A stretch of DNA of 64,000 bases from Bacillus inaquosorum KCTC 13429 (GTDB lineage Bacteria; Bacillota; Bacilli; Bacillales; Bacillaceae), in the NCBI RefSeq assembly GCF_000332645.1, contig NZ_AMXN01000001.1, positions 682,001 to 746,000 of the forward strand, read 5' to 3'. Below the pieces are notes generated by a model. It did not search any database. It saw only the letters and a program-made list of their open reading frames with translations, and was not told where the DNA came from. A program made the translations under genes and the position numbers. Below, in pieces: positions 54,654 to 63,519 of the stretch (the first letter of the stretch is position 1; each line of letters opens with the position of its first letter).

Positions 54654-55751
54654 ATGAATAAAATTGCACCCGCAGAAATCGCTAACATGCTCAATGATTG
54701 GTATCTTGCCATCAAGAAACATGAAGTTGAAGAGTCCGCCCGTTGTTTTGAAGAAGTGAAGCCTTTATTGGATGACATGGAAGAGGATCAGGAGGTGCTT
54801 GCCTACTTCTCCTTATTGGAACTGCGCCATAAGGTTTTGCTTCACGAGGCGAGAGGACAGGGCTTTCAGCATGAGGAGCCTTCTCATATGAATGCTACGT
54901 CTGACCTGCTGAAATATTACTTTTTTCTATTTGAAGGCATGTATGAGGCCTATAAAAATAATTATGACATTGCCATTGGGCTGTATAAAGATGCAGAGCA
55001 GTATCTCAACAACATCCCCGATCCGATTGAGAAAGCCGAATTTCACCTGAAAGTCGGTAAGCTCTATTATAAGCTTGGGCAAAATATTGTGTCCCTCAAC
55101 CATACACGGCAAGCGGTCAAAACGTTCAGGGAAGAGACCGATTATAAAAAGAAACTGGCCTCAGCACTGATCACCATGTCAGGCAATTTTACCGAGATGA
55201 GCCAATTTGAAGAAGCCGAAACGTATTTGGACGAAGCGATTCGGATCACGACAGAATTAGAGGATCATTTTTTCGAAGCCCAGCTTTTGCATAACTTCGG
55301 ACTTCTACATGCGCAAAGCGGTAAATCAGAAGAAGCGGTCTCGAAATTAGAAGAGGCCTTACAGAACGAAGAATACGCCCGCTCTGCCTATTACTATCAT
55401 TCTGTCTACTTGCTGATACGAGAGCTGTTTAAAATCAAAAAATACGAACAGGCTGTATCTTATTACCAAGAAGCGAAGGAAAAATTGACTGTCGAGCCGA
55501 ATAGAATATGTGAGGCAAAAATAGACATTTTATATGCCATTTATGCAAAAGGAGGTCATGCGGAAACGTTTCACTTATGCAAACAACAGATGGATGATTT
55601 GGTGTCCGAGAAAGAGTATGACAGTGTAAGAGAACTTTCCATTTTGGCTGGCGAACGGTATAGGGAGCATGAGCTTTACAAAGAAGCTGCCCACTTTTTT
55701 TATGAAGCATTACAAATTGAAGAACTGATCAAACGAACGGAGGTTATATAA
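54654..55751 (+). CDS. rapG: Response regulator aspartate phosphatase-family protein RapG
   Basis: A 365-residue Rap protein. An N-terminal 3-helix bundle (AEIANMLNDWYLAIKKHEVEESARCFEEVKPLLDDM) is followed by about seven TPR repeats (e.g. AETYLDEAIRITTELEDHFFEAQLLHNFGLLHAQSGKSEEAVSKLEEAL). RapG of B. subtilis blocks DegU DNA binding and is antagonised by the PhrG peptide, encoded immediately downstream. The ATG follows AAAGGAG. The phrG start codon directly follows the rapG stop codon, a classic rap-phr cassette. Confidence 0.95.
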   Translation: MNKIAPAEIANMLNDWYLAIKKHEVEESARCFEEVKPLLDDMEEDQEVLAYFSLLELRHKVLLHEARGQGFQHEEPSHMNATSDLLKYYFFLFEGMYEAYKNNYDIAIGLYKDAEQYLNNIPDPIEKAEFHLKVGKLYYKLGQNIVSLNHTRQAVKTFREETDYKKKLASALITMSGNFTEMSQFEEAETYLDEAIRITTELEDHFFEAQLLHNFGLLHAQSGKSEEAVSKLEEALQNEEYARSAYYYHSVYLLIRELFKIKKYEQAVSYYQEAKEKLTVEPNRICEAKIDILYAIYAKGGHAETFHLCKQQMDDLVSEKEYDSVRELSILAGERYREHELYKEAAHFFYEALQIEELIKRTEVI

Positions 55752-55868
55752 ATGAAAAAATTTCTGATTGGTGCAGGCGTCGCAGCGGTGATTTTATCAG
55801 GATGGTTTATTGCGGACCATCAAACCCATACACAGGAGATGAAAGTCACTGAGAAGATGATTGGATAA
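55752..55868 (+). CDS. phrG: PhrG signalling peptide precursor
   Basis: A 38-residue exported pro-peptide starting on the base after the rapG stop codon. A basic start and hydrophobic FLIGAGVAAVILSGWFIA export segment are followed by a C-terminal tail ending in EKMIG, the known PhrG pentapeptide. After export, processing and Opp import the pentapeptide inhibits RapG. Translation is probably coupled to rapG. Confidence 0.95.
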   Translation: MKKFLIGAGVAAVILSGWFIADHQTHTQEMKVTEKMIG

Positions 55869-55871
55869 TAA

Positions 55872-55901
55872 AGAAAACCCCCGCGGCGCGGGGGTTTTTT
55901 G
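55872..55901. terminator. Bidirectional terminator phrG/rocF
   Basis: AAAACCCCCGCG and CGCGGGGGTTTT form a strong GC stem with T residues. Confidence 0.9.
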
Positions 55902-56792
55902 TTACAGCAATTTCTTCCCTAGCAAGGATTCAACGAGCTCTACTGCTGTTTGGCCAGTCTTGTTTTCATGATCAAGAATCGGGTTGACCTCAACGAATTC
56001 AGCTGAGGTGATGATGCCTGCGTCATACAGCATTTCCATAGCCAGATGGCTCTCCCGGTAGCTGATGCCGCCGACGACAGGAGTTCCGACACCCGGTGCG
56101 TCGTTCGGATCAAGTCCGTCCAGATCAAGGCTGAGATGGACGCCGTCACACGCTGATAAGTAATCAAGGGTTTCTTCGATCACCTTTGTCATGCCGAGAC
56201 GGTCGATTTCGTGCATCGTGTACACCTTCATGCCGCTTTCCTTAATATACTTGCGCTCTCCTTCATCAAGTGACCGGGCGCCGATGATGACGACGTTTTC
56301 CGGTTTGATTTTAGGCCCGTAGCCTTCAAGGTTAACCAATGACTCGTGGCCGATGCCAAGGCTGACGGCAAGCGGCATGCCGTGAATATTTCCGGATGGT
56401 GATGTTTCCAGTGTATTCAGGTCGCCGTGCGCGTCATACCAGATGACGCCGAGATTATCGTAATGCTTCGCTGTGCCTGCCAGCGTGCCGATCGCAATAC
56501 TGTGGTCGCCGCCCAGGACAAGCGGGAATTTTTTCTCTTCGATGACTTGGTTGACCTTCTGAGCCAGTTTTTCATTTCCCGCCAAAACAGAATTCAGGTT
56601 TTTCAGTTCCTCGTCATTTTTGATCTTTTCGCGGTTGATCGGAATGTCACCGAGATCTTCAACCGTATACCCCATGTCTGACAGCCTCTCGATCAAATGG
56701 GCGTACCGGATGGCACTCGGGCCCATGTCCACTCCGCGTCGTGCTTGTCCTAAATCCATTGGCATTCCAATAACCGAAATCGTTTTATCCAT
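55902..56792 (-). CDS. rocF: Arginase RocF
   Basis: A 296-residue manganese arginase converting arginine to ornithine and urea. Metal-binding motifs: LVLGGDHSIAIG near residue 98, VIWYDAHGDLNT near 121 and GVHLSLDLDGLDPNDAPGVGTPV near 225. The start is placed at 56792 to match the known length and N-terminus. It is the last gene of the rocDEF operon, about 75 bases after rocE. Confidence 0.96.
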   Translation of the reverse strand: MDKTISVIGMPMDLGQARRGVDMGPSAIRYAHLIERLSDMGYTVEDLGDIPINREKIKNDEELKNLNSVLAGNEKLAQKVNQVIEEKKFPLVLGGDHSIAIGTLAGTAKHYDNLGVIWYDAHGDLNTLETSPSGNIHGMPLAVSLGIGHESLVNLEGYGPKIKPENVVIIGARSLDEGERKYIKESGMKVYTMHEIDRLGMTKVIEETLDYLSACDGVHLSLDLDGLDPNDAPGVGTPVVGGISYRESHLAMEMLYDAGIITSAEFVEVNPILDHENKTGQTAVELVESLLGKKLL

Positions 56793-56865
56793 CTGTGATT
56801 CCACCTCAACATATAAGATAATGTCCTATGCGGGTTATAACAAAGATGACTTGCGGACAACGTTT

Positions 56866-58269
56866 TTAAAGCTCTAGCTGACGATTTGCCTGCTGGCGTT
56901 TTTTAATGACGACATGATAAATGATGTAGCAAATGACCATAAACGGTACGCCGCAATACAGCGCGATACGCTGCTCCGGATCAAATGCAAGACTGATGAG
57001 AACGACCGTATTTAACGTCAGGCCGATCAGCGGAAGCGCCGGATACAGCGGTGTTTTGAATTTCAAATCTTCCGTCTTGCCGCCTTCGCGGATATATTTG
57101 CGTCTGAACATGATTTGGGAAAGCGAAATCGTAATCCAGCCTACCTGTGCGCTCATGCCCGCCAATGATAATAGCACCATATATACGGTTTCAGCCTGCG
57201 CAAATTTTGTCAGAAGTGACAGGCAGGCCACAGCCATCGTTACGATTAACGAGTACATCGGCACACCGCGCTGATTTGTTTTGCCCAGCGCTTTGAAGGC
57301 CTGTCCTTCATTCGCCATCGCGTACAGGATACGTGTCGATGCGTATAAACCTGAGTTCGCAACAGATAACAGCGCAATCAATATAACAAAGTTCATAATA
57401 TCAGCGGCATATGGAATTCCGATTTGCTCAAATACGGCAACAAATGGACTTTCCACGACTCCCGCCTGTTTCCACGGAATCATGCCGGCAATGACAATGA
57501 TTGAAAGCACAAAGAAGACAAGCGTTCTCCATACTGTCTGTTTAATGGACCGCGGAATCGTTTTTTCAGGGTCTTCACTTTCTCCGGCTGCAACTCCGAT
57601 CAGCTCAGTTCCCTGGAACGCGAAGTTCACGGTAATCATCGTAATCAGCATTGCCTTTATGCCGTTCGGGAATAACCCGTCTTCATAAAAATGCGTCAGA
57701 AACGGCGCTTGTTCTCCGCCTTTCAGATCAATCAGGCCAAACATGGCGGCTCCGCCAAGAATAATAAATAAAAGGATAATCAAAATTTTAATGCCTGAAA
57801 ACCAAAATTCAGATTCTGCAAAGGCTTTTGTGGTGATCGCATTTAATACAAACATCAATGCCGCAAATACCAGACACCAGATCCACACGTCTATGTGCGG
57901 AAACCAACGTTGCATCAGCTGCCCCGCTGATAAGAATTCAATGGCGCATGTAACCGCCCAGCCGAGCCAGTACAGCCAGCCGAACGAAAACCCGAAGGCC
58001 GGACTGATAAATTTTGTCGCATAGGTCTGGAAGGACCCCGACACAGGAAAGGCGACCGCAAGCTCCCCTAAGCAGAGCATGGTCAAAAACATGATAAAGC
58101 CGCCCACTAAATAGGACAGAACCGCGCCGAGCGGTCCCGCCTGGTTTATGGTAAACCCGGTTCCAAGGAAGAAACCGGTTCCGATCACTCCACCCAATGA
58201 AATCATGAACAAGTGGCGTGATTTCATCGTCCGCTGGAGCTGATTTCCGTTATCTTGGTTAGTATTCAC
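56866..58269 (-). CDS. rocE: Arginine/ornithine permease RocE
   Basis: A 467-residue amino acid permease of the APC superfamily with 12 membrane segments. SLGGVIGTGFFLGTG near residue 24 and NFAFQGTELIGVAAGESEDPEKTIPRSI near 215 are family hallmarks. The start is GTG 58269, six bases after GGGGTG. It imports arginine and ornithine for the roc pathway. It is the middle gene of rocDEF. Confidence 0.95.
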   Translation of the reverse strand: MNTNQDNGNQLQRTMKSRHLFMISLGGVIGTGFFLGTGFTINQAGPLGAVLSYLVGGFIMFLTMLCLGELAVAFPVSGSFQTYATKFISPAFGFSFGWLYWLGWAVTCAIEFLSAGQLMQRWFPHIDVWIWCLVFAALMFVLNAITTKAFAESEFWFSGIKILIILLFIILGGAAMFGLIDLKGGEQAPFLTHFYEDGLFPNGIKAMLITMITVNFAFQGTELIGVAAGESEDPEKTIPRSIKQTVWRTLVFFVLSIIVIAGMIPWKQAGVVESPFVAVFEQIGIPYAADIMNFVILIALLSVANSGLYASTRILYAMANEGQAFKALGKTNQRGVPMYSLIVTMAVACLSLLTKFAQAETVYMVLLSLAGMSAQVGWITISLSQIMFRRKYIREGGKTEDLKFKTPLYPALPLIGLTLNTVVLISLAFDPEQRIALYCGVPFMVICYIIYHVVIKKRQQANRQLEL

Positions 58270-58492
58270 ATTCTGCACCCCTTCAGCAACTTGTATTGGA
58301 TCTAAGCTGGAACATCTACATGGTGCGTATCCCAGTTTGCTGTCCAAAGAGTCTCTATCTATTTAATATAAAATTCACTTCTTCTCATAAAGATACATTA
58401 TACTAAAATACTGTAGCTGAGCAAATAGGGAGTGCTGATTTTTCTGTTGTAAATTTATACAAACGAAGTGAATATCCCGCCATGGTGCGGAT

Positions 58493-59698
58493 TTATGCGT
58501 TTTGCAGCACGTGCTTAATTTTCTCTATCGCCCAATCCAAATCCTCTTTGGAAATGATTAATGGCGGTGCAAAACGAATGACTGTATCATGCGTTTCCTT
58601 GCATAAAAGCCCTTCTTCCTTCAAACGCTCACAATACGGACGTGCGGCTTCCGTCAATTCCACACCGATAAACAGCCCTCTGCCGCGGACTTCTTTAATG
58701 ACAGGGTTATCAATGCTCTCAAGCTCGCTTTTAAAGTATTCGCCAAGCTCAAGAGAACGATCCGCCAGCTTTTCATCCTCCAGCACTTCCAATGAGGCGA
58801 TAGACACTGCACATGCCAGCGGGTTCCCGCCAAATGTAGAGCCGTGTGAGCCCGGGTTAAACACGCCTAATATCTCGCGGTCCGCCGCAATGCATGAGAT
58901 CGGGAACACACCGCCGCCAAGCGCTTTGCCCAAGATATACATATCCGGAACAATGTCGTCCCAATCACAGGCAAACGTCTTGCCTGTACGTCCAAGACCG
59001 GTCTGAATTTCATCCGCAATAAACAGGACATTCTCTTCCTTACAAATCGCCGCTGCTTCCTGCAAAAACCCTTCAGGCGGAATGACAATTCCCGCTTCGC
59101 CTTGAATTGGTTCGAATAAGAACGCAGCTGTATTCGGCGTAATGGCCTGACGAAGCGCTTCCGCATCACCGTACGGGATTAATTTGATTCCCGGAAGCAT
59201 CGGGCCGAATCCTCTTTTATATTCCTCTTCAGAAGAAAGAGATACCGCCAGCATTGTGCGGCCGTGGAAGTTCCCGACACATGCGATGATTTCCGCTTGG
59301 TTGTCTGCTACGCCTTTTACTTCATAAGCCCAGCGTCTCGCCGCTTTCACCGCGGATTCAACCGCTTCAGCTCCTGTATTCATCGGCAGAATCATCTCTT
59401 TGCCTGTCAGTTTAGCTGTTTTTTCGTAAAACGGTCCAAGCTGATCGTTGTGAAACGCGCGTGACGTGAGGGTGATTTTATCAGCCTGATCCTTCAATGC
59501 CTGAATGATTTTTGGATGTCTGTGACCCTGGTTTACTGCAGAATAAGCACTCAGCATATCCATATATTCATTGCCTTCCGGGTCCTTTACCCAAGCACCC
59601 AGCGCTTCAGAAATAACAATCGGGAGCGGATGATAATTGTTAGCTCCGTAATGAGACGTCTGATCAATAATTTCCTTGGATTTAGATAAAGCTGGCAT
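58493..59698 (-). CDS. rocD: Ornithine aminotransferase RocD
   Basis: A 401-residue PLP-dependent ornithine aminotransferase converting ornithine to glutamate semialdehyde. [17 protein letters not shown] near residue 110, [15 protein letters not shown] near 223 and the PLP Lys in [13 protein letters not shown] near 252 are seen. The start is ATG 59698 behind AAGGGGGA, which keeps the sigma-L promoter outside the gene; an in-frame reading farther upstream would run through it. It is the first gene of rocDEF. Confidence 0.96.
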   Translation of the reverse strand: MPALSKSKEIIDQTSHYGANNYHPLPIVISEALGAWVKDPEGNEYMDMLSAYSAVNQGHRHPKIIQALKDQADKITLTSRAFHNDQLGPFYEKTAKLTGKEMILPMNTGAEAVESAVKAARRWAYEVKGVADNQAEIIACVGNFHGRTMLAVSLSSEEEYKRGFGPMLPGIKLIPYGDAEALRQAITPNTAAFLFEPIQGEAGIVIPPEGFLQEAAAICKEENVLFIADEIQTGLGRTGKTFACDWDDIVPDMYILGKALGGGVFPISCIAADREILGVFNPGSHGSTFGGNPLACAVSIASLEVLEDEKLADRSLELGEYFKSELESIDNPVIKEVRGRGLFIGVELTEAARPYCERLKEEGLLCKETHDTVIRFAPPLIISKEDLDWAIEKIKHVLQNA

Positions 59699-59756
59699 AT
59701 TTGAATTCCCCCTTGTTTTCTGTTTCCACATGTTATCCTGCTTTCCCTTTTTATAA

Positions 59757-59774
59757 ATGCAAGTTCTGTGCCAA
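59757..59774 (-). promoter_or_regulatory. Sigma-L (sigma-54) promoter of rocDEF
   Basis: On the minus strand TTGGCAC (59768-59774), five bases, then TTGCAT (59757-59762), a match to the -24/-12 consensus. This is known for rocDEF, which RocR activates. Confidence 0.95.
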
Positions 59775-59859
59775 ATCAAGATTTCGTGTGTTTTCTACAA
59801 TTTTCGAGGACAAGGTGCAAAAAGATTCTGATATTTCGAGCAAAAAGACTTCAGTAAGG

Positions 59860-59874
59860 GCAAAATTATTTTGC
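59860..59874. promoter_or_regulatory. RocR-type upstream activating site near rocD
   Basis: GCAAAATTATTTTGC is a perfect palindrome about 90 bases upstream of the sigma-L promoter. A near-identical palindrome lies at 63439-63453 beside rocR. Confidence 0.8.
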
Positions 59875-59982
59875 AGTTCAAATGAATATATCAACAAAGA
59901 AGGTATTCACAAGTCGGATAAAAAGATCCTTTTAATTAAAAAATTAAAATAAGAATGACATTTATAAGAAATATTTCCACTA

Positions 59983-60019
59983 TAAAAAGGCGTAATCTAA
60001 ATTATGATTACGCCTTTTA
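59983..60019 (-). terminator. Terminator of the sdp-like operon
   Basis: AAAAGGCGTAATC (59985-59997) and GATTACGCCTTTT (60006-60018), with a T-run on the minus strand. Confidence 0.9.
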
Positions 60020-60029
60020 CCTATAGTTC

Positions 60030-60638
60030 TTAGTTCAGTTTATCTGCAACATCCTTAACAAACATCTCTGTCGCAAGTTTAGACTCTTTATCATTAGAAG
60101 TTATTCCCCAAAATTTAGTTGCATTGTAAACGTACAGATAGTCTACAGCGCCACCTGCTGCTAGTACCAAAACAAAAATAGCAGCACCCAGAGTTTCAAC
60201 ACATTTCCCTGAGACTAAATCCGCATGTTCAGAACTGCCCATGTTAACCTTCTCAGCAGCTTCTTTTAAAAGATCTCCACCCTTGCTGAATTCCTCATCA
60301 ATTAATTTAAGATCCTTTTCATAAACCGATTTTTTCAAATCGTTAAAATATTGAGAATCGATTTTTTTCATTTCACTTATTAACAATTGAGTAAGTTCTT
60401 TAGATTTATCTGAATTTCTAACATTATAATCGTTGGTGTTCCAAATTTCAGGAAATTTTTTCGAGATTTCACCTTGACCAAAAACAATTCCAGCAAAAAT
60501 TTCTTCACCTGAGTATTTATGTAGATTCTTTGCTTGAGTAATAGGTGTTGCACCAGAAAATATAGATACAACCAACACAATGAGCATTAAATAGACCAAT
60601 TTAAGTTTTAAATCTTGAGCCGCTAAACGCATATCCAT
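60030..60638 (-). CDS. SdpC-like antimicrobial peptide precursor
   Basis: A 202-residue SdpC-family pro-toxin. A signal peptide (KLVYLMLIVLVVSIFSGATPITQA) is followed by the conserved KYSGEEIFAGIVFGQGE near residue 41, matching the SGEDYFRG..FGQGE block of SdpC. A hydrophobic candidate toxin region lies near residues 146-178, starting at Cys146 in SGKCVETLGAAIFVLVLAAGG. The 168 SDP peptide has two cysteines forming a disulfide; here only one Cys occurs in the whole protein. It is the last gene of an sdpABC-like operon. Confidence 0.85.
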   Translation of the reverse strand: MDMRLAAQDLKLKLVYLMLIVLVVSIFSGATPITQAKNLHKYSGEEIFAGIVFGQGEISKKFPEIWNTNDYNVRNSDKSKELTQLLISEMKKIDSQYFNDLKKSVYEKDLKLIDEEFSKGGDLLKEAAEKVNMGSSEHADLVSGKCVETLGAAIFVLVLAAGGAVDYLYVYNATKFWGITSNDKESKLATEMFVKDVADKLN

Positions 60639-60693
60639 TTCTCCTCCCGATTTTTATTCCTATGGCTACGACTAGTGACAACAAAAACAATAT

Positions 60694-61647
60694 CTATAAT
60701 GACTTTCCTGCATCACCCCTTTTCATAAATAAATGGCTAATGTAAAACCGTTTTCCTAATGAAAAATGAAATTGTTTTTCTAAGGGCCTTAAATAGAGAA
60801 TTAAAATACCTAGCATAATCATTGAAAAACTTATAAGACCAAACATTACTGCAAAAATTTCATGCATAAGTATTGCAATAATAAACATATATTTTCGATA
60901 TAATTTAGGTGAAAATAAAAATGCAAATAATAACAATTGAATAATTAAAGTTCCCCAAGTTGGAATTACAACTAAAGGTGATGACAAAAAGTCATTAAAT
61001 AAGGTATGTAATAAAGGCGGAAAACCTAACATTGGATCTTGAGCATAATAATAAACAGCCGTTCCATTTAACCAATCTTGATCAGCTAATTTTGCCGTAG
61101 CTGAATTAAAATATAAAATTGCAATTTGGATTCTAATAAATACAAAAGTTGTAAGTGCTATGACTCGAAAATATAAATCTTTCTTGTTGATTAGATCTGT
61201 ACCAGTCTTTATATTTTCCCAATGCCATTTTCTTGAATCGGTCAAAGTTATAGGCAGGAGTAGTAACGTAAAAACTGCACTCACTTGCTCTCCCCCATCA
61301 ATAGTCATAGCGGATACTTGTAAACTATAAGATATCCACCAATGTATAATTCCAGTCAATCTGGGCCTCCAGCCTGACACAACAACCAGTAATAAGATGA
61401 CACAAATCCATCGTATTAAATTAAGGTATATATGGTTATTAGGCACTGTACAAAAAATGCTATATGTTCCATTACAATACGGTGTTTCTTGTCCTGCACC
61501 CGGTCTAAAGAAAATGCTAGAATCATTTAAAGCAAGTGTTAAAGCTGTAGATAACGCCATAATACTTCTTGCCAAACCATAGACATTGGTCCAAGGTACG
61601 TTATCATTTGCCCACTTATAAATTTTAGTGTTTAACGTTTCGAACAT
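60694..61647 (-). CDS. SdpB-like HTTM membrane protein
   Basis: A 317-residue integral membrane protein with roughly seven to eight segments and HTTM-type features (WRPRLTGIIHWWISYSLQVSAMTIDGGEQVSAVFTLLLLPITLTDSRKWHW near residues 95-145; FVFIRIQIAILYFNSATAKLADQDWLNGTAVYYY near 173). This matches SdpB, needed with SdpA for maturation of the SDP toxin. It overlaps sdpA by 16 bases and lies 55 bases before sdpC. Confidence 0.87.
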   Translation of the reverse strand: MFETLNTKIYKWANDNVPWTNVYGLARSIMALSTALTLALNDSSIFFRPGAGQETPYCNGTYSIFCTVPNNHIYLNLIRWICVILLLVVVSGWRPRLTGIIHWWISYSLQVSAMTIDGGEQVSAVFTLLLLPITLTDSRKWHWENIKTGTDLINKKDLYFRVIALTTFVFIRIQIAILYFNSATAKLADQDWLNGTAVYYYAQDPMLGFPPLLHTLFNDFLSSPLVVIPTWGTLIIQLLLFAFLFSPKLYRKYMFIIAILMHEIFAVMFGLISFSMIMLGILILYLRPLEKQFHFSLGKRFYISHLFMKRGDAGKSL

Positions 61648-62186
61648 TTTACATTCACCCTCATAACCTTAGAAGTTGGAACGACCTTATATTGGCTCCA
61701 TGCCCATGGAACAAGACTTCCGCTTACGATTCCCAGATCACCACAAAGTGAAGCATTAGGCGTAGGGTTTGCAATGTCCGCTTGTACCTTCATCTCATCA
61801 AGACAATTCTTTGCATCCTTATCGCATGTTTTCCACTTTAATGAACTTGGTAGTTTAGAAATAAGTAACCCAAGTTCTATGCCCTGTGCTCTGCCATATC
61901 TATTAAGTCCAAATACATTTCTTATTTTGTTATTTGGCCATGAAAGCATATCTGTATCTCCACTCATACTGTATGCATAAAGATGATCAGATCTTGGATC
62001 CCTACTGTAAAACCCCCATCCCTGTGGAATAAATTGTTTCACCAAAAACTCTGCTCTAACAGTTGTCGAGAGAGGATTTTTCGGTAATGCAACTATGATA
62101 CTTGAGAAAAGCAAGATCGTTAGACATGCACAAATTGTTAAAAAAAAGAGGCCTATTCTACTTTTATCACTACTAAAATCGTTCAA
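61632..62186 (-). CDS. SdpA-like toxin maturation protein
   Basis: A 184-residue protein with one N-terminal membrane segment (GLFFLTICACLTILLFSSIIVALP) and the SdpA-family block FIPQGWGFYSRDPRSDHLYAYS near residue 50; four Cys residues lie in the C-terminal half. SdpA acts with SdpB to produce active SDP. The start is TTG 62186 with GGGAGAG 9 bases upstream. It begins the sdpABC-like operon. Confidence 0.85.
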   Translation of the reverse strand: MNDFSSDKSRIGLFFLTICACLTILLFSSIIVALPKNPLSTTVRAEFLVKQFIPQGWGFYSRDPRSDHLYAYSMSGDTDMLSWPNNKIRNVFGLNRYGRAQGIELGLLISKLPSSLKWKTCDKDAKNCLDEMKVQADIANPTPNASLCGDLGIVSGSLVPWAWSQYKVVPTSKVMRVNVKCSKR

Positions 62187-62316
62187 TTATGAACACTCTC
62201 CCGATTACAATTTATCCTATTTATTTCTAAATAAACCCATAAAATACAGAAAAATATTATCATAGGCTATATGAAAAATGAAGAGTTTTTTAATATTTAG
62301 TTATTTTTTCCCAGTT

Positions 62317-62352
62317 AAAAAGAGGTTAGAATAAGACTCTAACCTCTTTAAA
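62317..62352 (-). terminator. Terminator of the sdpRI-like operon
   Basis: AAAGAGGTTAGA (62319-62330) and TCTAACCTCTTT (62338-62349), with a T-run on the minus strand after the immunity gene. Confidence 0.88.
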
Positions 62353-62369
62353 TAGGAAACATAACCCGG

Positions 62370-63008
62370 CTATTTATTTAGCTCTTTTTGATATATGAAA
62401 TAAGATGCGAATACGGATAAGAGTATACTACCTATTGCCGCTATAAAAATAATCGGCTCGGTAAAAGACTCAGGAATAAATGCAGTTAAAACAATAATGA
62501 TTCCGGCTAGAACAAATATTCTTGAACTCAATCTATGTGTAAGCCTCCATACATTTTCACTGCTTAATGTCCAAGGAGTTCTAATTCCCAAGAAAAAATT
62601 CGGTCTAACCTGCTGAATAAAATTACCAAAAACCATAAATATAGCTCCAAGAATAAATGAACCTAAATATGGAATAGGAAGTTTAACACCCAGCCCCGTC
62701 AATATTGTAATCAAATTAATGAGAAATAAGACGAGAAACATGGTATTAAAAATAGATAAGTATGCACGAGTAAAGGTCGGATAGTTTCGTCGGGGATCAA
62801 TTTTAGGAATAAGCACCATAAGAATATATTGTACTATCATTATACCTACCAACGTTGCTATGGCCGTAGGTTTCTTTGAAAAGTCATCTGCTTCACCACT
62901 TATACCCCAGTGTGTTGCCAATTCATTAGGTAAGTGTGAATATGTTATAACCCAAGCTAAAATTGTTAAGGCTATCATAATTAGTGCAAAGAAATATTTT
63001 TTCATCAT
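62370..63008 (-). CDS. SdpI-like immunity membrane protein
   Basis: A 212-residue protein with six membrane segments and the SdpI/DUF1648 start (ITYSHLPNELATHWGISGEADDFSKKPTA near residue 20), plus FLGIRTPWTLSSENVWRLTHRLSSRIF near 140. SdpI protects the producer from SDP and, in 168, also sequesters the repressor SdpR when toxin is present. It overlaps sdpR by four bases. Confidence 0.9.
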   Translation of the reverse strand: MMKKYFFALIMIALTILAWVITYSHLPNELATHWGISGEADDFSKKPTAIATLVGIMIVQYILMVLIPKIDPRRNYPTFTRAYLSIFNTMFLVLFLINLITILTGLGVKLPIPYLGSFILGAIFMVFGNFIQQVRPNFFLGIRTPWTLSSENVWRLTHRLSSRIFVLAGIIIVLTAFIPESFTEPIIFIAAIGSILLSVFASYFIYQKELNK

Positions 63009-63316
63009 TCTCCACCTTCCTTCTTGTCATGGTCTGTATCTGTAAGGGAAAAAAACCAGCCAATAAGATCTTGAAGTACAGTAGTATTTAAAGAATAAAT
63101 AATAAATTGGCCCTTTTTTTGGTCTCGTACTAAATCAGTGTTCTTTAAAATATTTAAGTGATGAGAAATACTAGGTTTTGACATATCAAATTGGTCAGCA
63201 ATTTGCCCGGCTGTTAAATCTTGTTGTTTTAACAAATCCAAAATCCTTCTCCTTGTAGGATCGGCCAGAGCTTTAAAAGCCTTATTCAAATAATCCTCCC
63301 CCCTTTTGGTAAACAT
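63005..63316 (-). CDS. SdpR-like ArsR-family repressor
   Basis: A 103-residue winged-helix repressor: AFKALADPTRRRILDLLKQQDLTAGQIADQFDMSKPSISHHLNILKNTDLVRDQKKGQFIIYSLNTTVLQDLIGWF closely follows SdpR. No metal-binding Cys motif is present, as in SdpR. It probably represses sdpRI by binding the palindrome just upstream. The ATG is preceded by AAAGGGGGGAGG a few bases into the frame and by the operator region; a slightly later start is possible. Confidence 0.88.
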   Translation of the reverse strand: MFTKRGEDYLNKAFKALADPTRRRILDLLKQQDLTAGQIADQFDMSKPSISHHLNILKNTDLVRDQKKGQFIIYSLNTTVLQDLIGWFFSLTDTDHDKKEGGE

Positions 63317-63320
63317 TAGG

Positions 63321-63340
63321 ATTTAGATATTTACCTAAAT
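63321..63340. promoter_or_regulatory. Operator-like palindrome of sdpR
   Basis: ATTTAG (63321-63326) and CTAAAT (63335-63340) separated by 8 bases, just upstream of the ArsR-type gene, a typical auto-operator position. Confidence 0.65.
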
Positions 63341-63438
63341 AATAAAACATTTTATTTTTCCAGTCAATATACAACACCAGTATTTCCTTCCTTTACGATA
63401 AAACGATATTAGGATTAACTGTAATACAAATCCTAAGT

Positions 63439-63480
63439 GCAAAATTCTTTTGCATATCCACTCCATTCTTTTATAAAATA
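63439..63480 (+). promoter_or_regulatory. RocR-type palindrome overlapping the rocR promoter
   Basis: The palindrome GCAAAATTCTTTTGC (63439-63453) overlaps a -35-like TTGCAT, followed after 18 bp by TAAAAT. RocR binding here would fit negative autoregulation. Confidence 0.75.
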
Positions 63481-63519
63481 GAAGCAATATTAAGAAAATA
63501 ATTGAGGGAGGTTTATACA

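Noticed and set aside
59699-59779. N-terminal extension of rocD
   Set aside because: The in-frame upstream codons run through the sigma-L promoter, so they cannot be translated from that transcript.
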